DNA from: Arthrobacter ramosus | GTDB taxonomy: Bacteria > Actinomycetota > Actinomycetes > Actinomycetales > Micrococcaceae | NCBI RefSeq assembly: GCF_039535095.1 | Contig: NZ_BAAAWN010000001.1 | Coordinates: 1,798,001 to 1,862,000, forward strand | Direction: 5' to 3' | Length of the DNA: 64,000 bases | Shown here: positions 54,238 through 62,115 of the stretch, one piece after another | How positions within the stretch are numbered: position 1 is the stretch's first letter | How the letters are laid out: each line of letters starts with the position of its first letter | The notes under the pieces: model-generated | Seen by the model: only the letters and a program-made list of their open reading frames with translations | Told to the model about the DNA's origin: nothing | Database searches by the model: none | Translations under genes and position numbers: made by a program

Positions 54238-56651
54238 CGCAGCTTCAGGTTGGCTGCGCCGAGGACTTCGGCTTCCAGTTCGCTGGCATTTGCGAGGACG
54301 TTGTCCCGCCAGTCGCTGGAGATGTGCTCCAAACTCAGAGGCTCTTCAGTGTTGCTGAGGATCCTTTGAACGCGTGGGGGCGTGAGGGGCAACTGCTGCA
54401 CATCCTTTCCGGTGGCGGATGCCAGTGCGCAGGCCACGGCTGCGCCGACGCTCATGATCGGGATCTCACCGGCTCCCTTGACGCCGAATGGCCCGTAGGA
54501 GGGAGCGTCCTCGAACAGTTCGATTTCGACCGGTAGGGAGTCCGTGGCCAGGGGGAGCCTGTACGTTTCGAAGCCTTCCTGCTCGATTCTTCCGTCGTCC
54601 GCGATGGTGATTTCCTCGTGGATGGCATAGCCGAGGCCTTGGATGATGCCGCCTTGGATTTGGCCGTTGATGGCCTTGGGGTTGATGGCCTTGCCGACGT
54701 CCTGCACGGTCCTGTAGGCAAGGACTTCGATGTGGCCGGTGTCAGGGTCCACCGCTATTTCGCAGTTGTGAGCCGCGTAGATAGGCATTTCCAAGCCATC
54801 CACCATGTGCCCGGCGACGCATCCGGACGCCCGGACCGTTCCGCGTTTGTTGAACGAGCCCGATCCTGACAGGGGTCCGGTTGTGGTCTGGGCGTGGGCG
54901 GCGATTTTGGCCACCGTCATCCGGATACCCGGTGCGCCCTTGACGGTGGCCGCGCCGTCAACGAATTCAAGGTCCTCGACGGCGGCCTCCAGGTAGTCGG
55001 CCGCGACAGCTAGCATCTTCTTCTTCACTTCCTCGCATGCCGCGGTGGAGGCCCCACCAAGGGAGACGGTTGTTCTACCGCCGCCGACGCCGACGTCGTA
55101 GCCTGAGGCGTCGGTGTCGGCTGCCAGGACGTTGACGGCGGACACATCGACACCCAGCGTGTGCGAGACGATCTGCGGAATGCTCTGCATCATCGAACCG
55201 GAGCCGATTTCCACGCCCGAGGTAATGACGGTGACGCTGCCGTCCGGGTTGAGGTTCACGGTGCTGGCTGACGGACCAACAAAGACGAACCAGCCACCCA
55301 CCACGGTGGCTTCGCCGAACAGCCGACCGTCGGGAAGGCGCCCATCCACCACGGTATGACGGCGGGACGTGGCGCTTGCCGCACTCAGGGCGTCGATGCG
55401 GTCCAGCAGGGGTCCTAGGATGTTGCCGTCATTGCGCTGGCCAATAGCACTGGGAGACCCATCACGGACGACGTTGAGCTTCTTGAACTCCATTAGGTCC
55501 ATGCCGATGGTCCGGCAGATCTCTTGGGTGTGGCGCTCCAGGGCGAAGCTGTTATAGGCGCCATTGCAGGAGCGGAAAGCGCCGGTTGGGGGAGTGTTGG
55601 TGTAAATGGCCTGGGAGACGAGCCGAACGGATTCCAATTCGTAGACGCCGCCCAGGGTGTACGAAGTCATGGAGGTCAGGAATCCGGTTTCCCCGCTGTA
55701 GGCTCCGGCGTCCATGAGGACTGTTGCTTCGCGGCCGACGATTCGTCCATCGGGGTCGATTGCGGACCTGATCTTGATCTCGGCGTTGTCCCGGGCCGGG
55801 GCGGTAAGCATCTCTTCTTGCCGCGTATTGGCAATACGGACTGGCCTACCGGTTTTCTTTGCTAATAGGGCAGCGAAGGGTTCAACGGCGGTTTCGAACT
55901 TGCCGCCGAACGCTCCGCCCACCGCAGGCACGGTAACACGGACTGCCGATTCGGGCACTTCCAGGATCTCAGCGGTGACTTTCCTGACAGACCAAGGGAC
56001 CTGCGTGGATGTTTCCAAGGTGTAGCGGCCGTCCTTGAACTCGGCGACGCAAACCCTGGGCTCCATGTACGCCTGGTTTTGCCTGCCAACGGTGAAGGAA
56101 CTTTCCACCACGGTGACATCCTCCCGGGCGAAGGCAGCATCCGTATCTCCGCGAACCACCGATGCCTCCCATGCGACGTTTCTGCCGCGTGTTCCAGGTT
56201 CGGTCTGGGCATAGCTCGCCCACGCAGGGTGAACGAGCCTGGCGTCCGGTTCCAAAGCCTCACGCATGGTGACCACCGGCTGGAGGGGCTCAACCGTAAC
56301 CTTGATCAGATCCGCGGCTTCCCGTGCAATGTTAAGGGATTCTGCAGCGACGGCGGCGATCGGCTCACCGTAGTACCGGATGTAATCGGAGGCGAATAGC
56401 CGCCTGTCGTAGACACCGATTCCTTCGATTCCAGGGGCATCGTCGGCGAAGATGATGGCACGCACGCCCTTAAGCGCCAATGCGGCGGAGATGTCGATCG
56501 CCGTGATCCGGCCAGCTGCAACGTCCGCGCGCTTCAGGGCGGCATGTAGTGTCCTGCGGGGAAAATGGTCGATGGTGAATTGCGTCCGGCCCCGCAGCTT
56601 GTCTTCAGCGTCCCGCCGATTCAGGTTTTCGCCAATCCGGGCTGTGCTCAT
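54234..56651 (-). CDS. Molybdenum hydroxylase large subunit (xanthine dehydrogenase/CoxL family)
   Basis: 805 residues. N-terminal a/b-hammerhead domain (HFPRRTLHAALKRADVAAGR), then Mo-cofactor domains with VTVPAVGGAFGGKFETAVEP, TGAFRSCNGAYNSFALERHT, and the base Glu in FGVKGAGEIPIMSVGAA. The CO dehydrogenase signature loop AYRCSFR is not present; the corresponding segment reads GAFRSCNGAYN, so an aromatic heterocycle is a better substrate guess than CO. Last structural gene of a small-medium-large set. Confidence 0.9.
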   Translation of the reverse strand: MSTARIGENLNRRDAEDKLRGRTQFTIDHFPRRTLHAALKRADVAAGRITAIDISAALALKGVRAIIFADDAPGIEGIGVYDRRLFASDYIRYYGEPIAAVAAESLNIAREAADLIKVTVEPLQPVVTMREALEPDARLVHPAWASYAQTEPGTRGRNVAWEASVVRGDTDAAFAREDVTVVESSFTVGRQNQAYMEPRVCVAEFKDGRYTLETSTQVPWSVRKVTAEILEVPESAVRVTVPAVGGAFGGKFETAVEPFAALLAKKTGRPVRIANTRQEEMLTAPARDNAEIKIRSAIDPDGRIVGREATVLMDAGAYSGETGFLTSMTSYTLGGVYELESVRLVSQAIYTNTPPTGAFRSCNGAYNSFALERHTQEICRTIGMDLMEFKKLNVVRDGSPSAIGQRNDGNILGPLLDRIDALSAASATSRRHTVVDGRLPDGRLFGEATVVGGWFVFVGPSASTVNLNPDGSVTVITSGVEIGSGSMMQSIPQIVSHTLGVDVSAVNVLAADTDASGYDVGVGGGRTTVSLGGASTAACEEVKKKMLAVAADYLEAAVEDLEFVDGAATVKGAPGIRMTVAKIAAHAQTTTGPLSGSGSFNKRGTVRASGCVAGHMVDGLEMPIYAAHNCEIAVDPDTGHIEVLAYRTVQDVGKAINPKAINGQIQGGIIQGLGYAIHEEITIADDGRIEQEGFETYRLPLATDSLPVEIELFEDAPSYGPFGVKGAGEIPIMSVGAAVACALASATGKDVQQLPLTPPRVQRILSNTEEPLSLEHISSDWRDNVLANASELEAEVLGAANLKLR

Positions 56652-57115
56652 GCCTGTTCCTTGTTCGCTAGTGCCAAAACAGCGTCAACAATGCGTTCGT
56701 ATCCGGTGCAGCGGCATGTGTTGGCCACGAGTGCCGAACGAATGGCAGTCTCAGTGGGTGCAGGGTTCTCTTTGAGCAGCGCGGTCAAGGTCATCAGAAT
56801 GCCCGGAAAGCACATACCGCATTGAACGGCGTCCTCTATCAGCAAGGCCTGCTGAAGATCGCTCAGGTCAGAATCGTCCGGGGCCAGCGACTCCACTGTT
56901 TCAACTTTTCTTCCGCCTGTGGCGGCTGCTGGGACCAGGCAGGAGGCGGCCGGGGTGCCGTTGAGCAGGACGGTGCACGAACCACAGAATCCCTCGCCGC
57001 AGGCGAGCTTCGTTCCGGTGAGCCCAATATCCTCGCGCAGTACTTCTGCCAAGGACCTCGACGGCGAGATGTCCAGGACGTAGTCGTCGTCATTGACACT
57101 GACCTTGAGTATCAT
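56648..57115 (-). CDS. Molybdenum hydroxylase 2Fe-2S small subunit
   Basis: 155 residues. Ferredoxin cluster CGEGFCGSCTVLLNG with a fourth Cys in AASCLV; second cluster in QCGMCFPGILM and NTCRCTGYERIV. Passes electrons from the Mo centre to FAD. Four-base overlaps with both neighbours. Confidence 0.95.
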   Translation of the reverse strand: MILKVSVNDDDYVLDISPSRSLAEVLREDIGLTGTKLACGEGFCGSCTVLLNGTPAASCLVPAAATGGRKVETVESLAPDDSDLSDLQQALLIEDAVQCGMCFPGILMTLTALLKENPAPTETAIRSALVANTCRCTGYERIVDAVLALANKEQA

Positions 57116-57987
57116 GACGCCACAGCCTCCGACCGGTATGTTGGTGCCGCAGCTTGGACGGCCTCGATGAATCTCCGGACAAGAGACGGTGTCACCACGA
57201 GCCGGTACTGTGCCGGGGTTCCAATGCTTTCCCTCGGGACAAGCTCATGCAGTAGATCCTTGGCGAAGTCCTCGGCTTGCCGGGCGTCCAGGGGCTGCCC
57301 GGTGATGGCCGTCTCAAGGCTTCCCCAGCGGCGGGCAACGGCCTCGACCGATCCCAAAGATATGGCTGCTTGGCTAACAACGCCGTCATCGAGGTTCAAC
57401 GTCCCACTGACGATTGCCACTGAATAGTCTCCGGCAGCCCGGAGCGTAAGGCGGATGTGCGCGCCGACGCCAGTCTGGGCCGGAACCTTGAGGCCCCGAA
57501 CCAGGAGGGAATTGGCTGCGGGCCGGTGCATGAACTGTGCGATCGGTTCCTGTTGTGCACCGTCCGCGTCAGTAAAGAACACTTTTGCGTCTAAGCTCAG
57601 GAGTGCGGGCACGAGGTCTGCTGCGCTGAACCCGTTCGAGCAGACGTTTCCGCCGACGGTCGCTACGTTTCGGACGTTCGGGTTGGCGGACTTGGCGGCC
57701 GCAGTGTGCAGATTGGCGAAGCCTTGCAGCCCGGCCGTGGCGATGGCGAGTTGGGTGTGGGTCACCATGCTGCCGACCCAAAGGGATCCATCGTCGGTGG
57801 AGTTCACCCGTTGCAGCTCGGGGATCATTCCGAGGCTGACGATGTGATCGGCGATGGATTCCTTGCGCAATCTGGACCTCATGATCCAGGTTCCGCCAGC
57901 CAGGGCCACCACGTTGTCGTCCGGCCTGAGCAGTAGCCTGCAGGCCTCGTCGAAGTCGCTGGGTTCGCTAAACCTGGGTTCAGACAT
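57112..57987 (-). CDS. Molybdenum hydroxylase FAD-binding medium subunit
   Basis: 291 residues from ATG 57987. FAD motifs VVALAGGTWIM and NVATVGGNVCSNGFSAADLV (the ATVGGN box). The C-terminal CO-dehydrogenase flavoprotein domain follows. The in-frame upstream extension lies antisense-like over xdhC and is rejected; the ATG overlaps the xdhC stop by eight bases. Confidence 0.92.
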   Translation of the reverse strand: MSEPRFSEPSDFDEACRLLLRPDDNVVALAGGTWIMRSRLRKESIADHIVSLGMIPELQRVNSTDDGSLWVGSMVTHTQLAIATAGLQGFANLHTAAAKSANPNVRNVATVGGNVCSNGFSAADLVPALLSLDAKVFFTDADGAQQEPIAQFMHRPAANSLLVRGLKVPAQTGVGAHIRLTLRAAGDYSVAIVSGTLNLDDGVVSQAAISLGSVEAVARRWGSLETAITGQPLDARQAEDFAKDLLHELVPRESIGTPAQYRLVVTPSLVRRFIEAVQAAAPTYRSEAVAS

Positions 57988-59206
57988 GGCAGGTTCCTTC
58001 TGTTGCTGGGAGGGGGATGGAGACACGTCGGTTCTGGAGCATGTACTCGGGCGCATTCTCAGGCAATGGCCGGTGGATTGCCTCCTCCGTTGCCGACAGT
58101 GCAACAGAGGACCGTTTGTTCCTGACCGCGATCACCTCGGCGAGAATGGAGACGGCTGTTTCGGGCGCTCCTGTGGCTCCGAGGTTCAGGCCAATCGGAG
58201 AGCGAAGCTTTGCCAAGGTGCGGCGGTTGGTGCCCGCTTCCAGGAGCAACTTCTCCCGCTCCGCGTGGGTGCGTCGGGACCCCATGGCGCCAACGTAGGC
58301 AAGCGGGAGGCCAAGGGCCACAACTAAGAGGGGGACGTCGAATTTCACGTCGTGGGTCAACACGCAAGCGACGGTCCTGCGGTCCAGTTCGCCGCCGTCG
58401 TACTGCTCCTGCAAGTACCGGTGCGGCCACTGGAGAACAACCTCGTCCGCGCCGGGAAAGCGCTGGGCGGTTGCGAAGGTTGGGCGCGCATCGCACACGG
58501 TCACTCGGTAGCCGAGTAGTTTGGCCGCGTCGGAAAGGGCACCTGCAAAATCAATGGCACCGAAGATCAGCATGCGCGGCGGTGGCACGAAGGATTGAAC
58601 GAAAACCCTTACCGGCCCGGCCAAGCCATCCGCGTCATTGATGATAATGCATCCGGTGAGACCGTTCGCCAGCATCTCCTGGGACGTTGCACGGATGGAC
58701 GCGTCCCGGTGAGCGCCTCCGACACTGCCGCGTGACTCACCGTCACGGAAAACGGCCAGGTGACGGCCCGGACTGGGGCCGTCGATCACCGTCGCGATGG
58801 CCACCGCCTGACCATCCCGCAGGGCTTGGCAGACGTCCCCGAAAAACGGAAAGGTTTGGGCATCGATCGTCTCAACGAAGATCTCGAGTTCGCCCCCACA
58901 GGATAGCCCGTTGGCGAAGGCCGTTTCATCCGAATAGCCAAAGAACTCGATTCGCGGCAGTTTAGCGTCCGCCAGCATCGCTTCGGCGGCCTCGTAGACC
59001 GCACCCTCGACGCAGCCGCCGGAAACCGAGCCAACCGCCATATTCAGCTTGTGCCCTACAGCTGAAGTCGCCGGACCAACCGCCATGGACGTGCCGACCG
59101 GAAGGGGGGCCGACTTACGGACCTCGACTATGGTGGCCAAGGCAAAAGGCTGCTGCCTCTCCCACCAATAGAGGAGCTGATCCACGTGCTCTTTCAATCT
59201 CTTCAA
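57980..59206 (-). CDS. XdhC/CoxI-family maturation factor
   Basis: 408 residues. N-terminal XdhC domain LATIVEVRKSAPLPVGTSMA and GSVSGGCVEGAVYEAAEAML; C-terminal Rossmann domain MLIFGAIDFAGALSDAAKLL, LTHDVKFDVPLLVVAL and AYVGAMGSRRTHAER. Inserts the sulfido ligand/Mo cofactor into the hydroxylase. First of the six clustered hydroxylase genes after the permease. Confidence 0.92.
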   Translation of the reverse strand: MKRLKEHVDQLLYWWERQQPFALATIVEVRKSAPLPVGTSMAVGPATSAVGHKLNMAVGSVSGGCVEGAVYEAAEAMLADAKLPRIEFFGYSDETAFANGLSCGGELEIFVETIDAQTFPFFGDVCQALRDGQAVAIATVIDGPSPGRHLAVFRDGESRGSVGGAHRDASIRATSQEMLANGLTGCIIINDADGLAGPVRVFVQSFVPPPRMLIFGAIDFAGALSDAAKLLGYRVTVCDARPTFATAQRFPGADEVVLQWPHRYLQEQYDGGELDRRTVACVLTHDVKFDVPLLVVALGLPLAYVGAMGSRRTHAEREKLLLEAGTNRRTLAKLRSPIGLNLGATGAPETAVSILAEVIAVRNKRSSVALSATEEAIHRPLPENAPEYMLQNRRVSIPLPATEGTCHV

Positions 59207-59273
59207 ACCTCTCGTGTGAAGCCGAAGGCGCGTTCGCTTGAGCCTTCCGGATAACGCGGTTCGTAATGCGTTT

Positions 59274-59309
59274 GCCCGCTTCGCCGGGAGTCTGGCCGGC
59301 GAAGCGGGC
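59274..59309. terminator. Hairpin between the permease and xdhC
   Basis: Perfect 14-bp stem GCCCGCTTCGCCGG and complement with an 8-nt loop, 10 bp past the permease stop. It may end most permease transcripts or stabilise them upstream of xdhC. Confidence 0.75.
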
Positions 59310-59319
59310 GGGGAATGGG

Positions 59320-60699
59320 CTAGAGGTGTGCTGCGGCTTTGTCCTCATGCGGGCCGGCAGCCAGTACCTCGGCATCTGCGGTGCTGATGGCGGGCGGAGC
59401 CTGCAGACGGTGCGCGACGTAGTACAAGCCGCCGGCCAATGCGACCGTGATCAATGGTGCGAACTGGGCTGCCAGGGGTGAAGCGGTCTGCTCCGTGAGG
59501 AAGATACCGGTTCCTGAGGCCACGAGCCACGCCACTGCACCCGCGGAGATTGGCCTGAGCTTCTCGGGACGGACTTCGGGGAGTACGCCCAGGGAGTTGC
59601 GGTGCATGGCGATGTAGACGAGGGCGACGGCGACCCATGCCGTGACGAAGACACCCTGCCACGCCAAGGCCTTGAGGAGGTAGGAGAGGACGTCGGTCAG
59701 CATGAACAGGAAAGCAATTGCGCCCGAGACGAGTACCCAGACAAAGCGGGGAAGTCTGAGGTTGAATGCGCGCTCCATGAAGGCGCCAAGGTTCAGGGAC
59801 GCCAGGTAGTAGTTGGCTGTGTTGATGCGTGTCTGCGAGATCAAGATGACCAGCAGTCCGAAGAAGCCAAGGGACGATATGAAGCCTTGGACTACGCCGG
59901 TTTCCGTGGCTTGGAGGTTCCAAGCACTCATGATGTAGATGCCGACGAACCCGTTCAGTCCGAAGGTGAAGGCGTAGAACACCCAGCCGAAGCTGACGGT
60001 GGCATGGAACTTTTCATCCTGCTGCTTGCCGAGGCGGGCGTAGTCGAAGGTGTACATCATCATGACCCACACGCCCATGTAGATCAGGTAGGCGGTAACC
60101 CAGCCAGGCAGGGGCGAGGCGGCCGCTGCCGATCCGATCCAGTCCGTGGGGATGCCTCGGATGGCCGTGGCCGCTATGACAACAGCTGCGAGGCCCGCGA
60201 GGTACAGGGGCAGGAGGAAGCCATTGAGCTTATCCAGCCAATTCTGCACGCCACCGGCTACAAGCGGAATGGCGTAGGCGACCACGATGGCGTACCACAT
60301 GATCCTCGAGCCACCGAAGAAGCTCTCGAGGGCAACCGCGATGATTGATCCTTCAAAGACGGCGTAGTAGATGGCGGTGGCGGCGAAGATCAAGGTGGCG
60401 AGGGCTGAACCAATAAGCCCGAAAAGGGTTCGGGAGAATTCCTCCACAGAGAGCCCTGTCTTGGCAGCAAACTTGGTCAGCACCATGTTGATGGCGCCGT
60501 AGGTGGCGATGCTCAACACCATGCCGACGATGGTGTTGGGAACGCCAACGGCGCCCGCGGACGCGACGGCAATATAAATCCAGAACATGGCGGAGAACAA
60601 AGCCCACCACGCCATCGTGAGGGACCATCGTCTGACTTTTTGCTGTGGCGGAAGAACATACGACGAGTACGGCGCCGCCTGATCGGGTGTAACGGACAT
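59320..60699 (-). CDS. NCS1-family nucleobase/heterocycle permease
   Basis: 459 residues, about twelve transmembrane helices. MAWWALFSAMFWIYIAVASA, PNTIVGMVLSIATYGAINMV, then GLSVEEFSRTLFGLIGS and YTFDYARLGKQQDEKFH are family signatures of cytosine/purine/hydantoin/thiamine permeases. ATG 60699 is preceded by AGGAGCATCT. It leads the hydroxylase operon and is controlled by copy B of the shared promoter. It probably imports the heterocycle attacked by the hydroxylase and HyuAB. Confidence 0.9.
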   Translation of the reverse strand: MSVTPDQAAPYSSYVLPPQQKVRRWSLTMAWWALFSAMFWIYIAVASAGAVGVPNTIVGMVLSIATYGAINMVLTKFAAKTGLSVEEFSRTLFGLIGSALATLIFAATAIYYAVFEGSIIAVALESFFGGSRIMWYAIVVAYAIPLVAGGVQNWLDKLNGFLLPLYLAGLAAVVIAATAIRGIPTDWIGSAAAASPLPGWVTAYLIYMGVWVMMMYTFDYARLGKQQDEKFHATVSFGWVFYAFTFGLNGFVGIYIMSAWNLQATETGVVQGFISSLGFFGLLVILISQTRINTANYYLASLNLGAFMERAFNLRLPRFVWVLVSGAIAFLFMLTDVLSYLLKALAWQGVFVTAWVAVALVYIAMHRNSLGVLPEVRPEKLRPISAGAVAWLVASGTGIFLTEQTASPLAAQFAPLITVALAGGLYYVAHRLQAPPAISTADAEVLAAGPHEDKAAAHL

Positions 60700-60867
60700 A
60701 GATGCTCCTACGGGGAAAGGGATGCAACGGGACGGAGACGGATAGTCACGGCATGGATCCGGGTGCGGAAGCGGCCGCCTGAACCTAGAGGCTGGTGACG
60801 TGCAGCACACCCCAGTATTCGTTGTCTTCCACAAAGACTCGATTCGGGATCCTGCATTTCCGAAGCG

Positions 60868-60976
60868 TCTAGTTCCTCCGGATGTGTGTTGGGTAGGAAC
60901 AATCTTCCGTTGTGATGTAAGTCTCTGTCACTGGCGGAAGTGAAATAATCGTGAAGGTCCGTTGTACAAATTACAA
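60868..60976. promoter_or_regulatory. Copy B of the duplicated control region, upstream of the permease operon
   Basis: Core 60896-60976 matches 50126-50206 at 75 of 81 bases in the same orientation and keeps TTGTACAAATTACAA at 60962-60976. The duplicated hyuA ribosome binding site (GGAGGAACTAG) is also here but the ATG next to it is lost (ACG). Between it and the permease a small open stretch ends RVFVEDNEYWGVLHVTSL at a TAG (60785-60787), probably the tail of a deleted gene. Confidence 0.7.
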
Positions 60977-62115
60977 ACGGCGGATTGTCTGCCGACATTG
61001 TGGGGCCGGATGAGGCACATTGGGTCTCTGACTGTGGACAAATCTTCTTTTATTGGCCCCTTCGGGGCTGGTGGGGGCCGTTTGTGGCCGGTGCTTCTTT
61101 CCTTGGGTCACCCTCGAGTTTTGAAGACCGTCAGGGGGCCCGCGCCCAGCCGAGTGTAGGACTCGAAAATCTCTGTCTGGCCTACCTTTGCTTCATCCGG
61201 CACGTGCCTTCGTCAGTCCGGCTACGGTTTGGTGCGGCTGAAGGCCATGAGATGGGCGGTGCATCATCCTTTCGGCTAAGGGAAGTTCAACCTCTTGGCG
61301 TTCCAAACGGCCGATGTGTCCCTCTTGGCCCAGGGAAAGAATTGATTATGTCAAACGAAGGCCCGAAGGGCGGGCCAACCAGTCAACATTCTGAAACATC
61401 AGGAAGCTTGCAATGAAGCGGATAGCTCTAGTGAACAGCAGATGGCATGGGCCATCCAGAGAGTGCCCGCTGCCACTGCGAACAGTTCCCGAATTGAAAA
61501 ATGAAGGCTGTCGTGCCTGCTACTCCGCCCTCGACTTCCTCGACTGCCCCTTCTGCAGGGGCGCCGAACCGCAAACAGACCGGCCGCTGCGCTTCCCTGA
61601 GCCTGAGTATCGTTGAAGGGGACGCAGTGGGTAACTCACGGGTACGCCCTCCAGAGACGTTGTTCGTTCGTCAGCCCGTAGGGGATCGCCGCGCAGACTA
61701 AGACCTAGTAGGATGCATGCGTGTTGCGTGCCAGGGTGGCGAACGGACAGTGTTCACAGCGGCGGTCGGTTCGCTCTGTAGGGAACCAGGCCCCTGAGGA
61801 GCGCCGAATATCCGAAGCCGGAGGAATCCGCCTCCTGAGGATGCGGTGGTTCTGTTGCCGATTCTGAGCTGAGATCCCTTGCACGTCGGCGACACTGTGG
61901 AGCTGTCGGAACTGCAGTATCCCTTCCGCGTGGGTGAACTGCGCATCCGCCAGGGCTCCGAAGGCGCTGGCCGGGGGCGCGGGCGGTCCGCGTCGGCTTA
62001 ACCGGGAAGCACAGGTGTCGCGGGTATCTGGGCTGAACACGATCGGGTCCGGCACCCTTGGCGGACGGGACCGCGCCGGCGCCCCTGTTGGTGTGTCGTG
62101 GCGCTGTGAAAGACT
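60977..62115. other. Low-information region without a supported gene
   Basis: About 1.1 kb. Several short open frames exist but none has a good start, length or recognisable product. The plus strand at ~61879-61950 reads LHVGDTVELSELQYPFRVGE and LRIR, which looks like a fragment of a real protein but cannot be named. The region probably holds gene debris plus the promoter of the histidine kinase. Confidence 0.4.

Noticed and set aside
61413..61701. Two short plus-strand open frames (67 and 66 codons)
   Set aside because: Overlapping frames with low-complexity composition and no convincing start or family; left as part of the low-information region.
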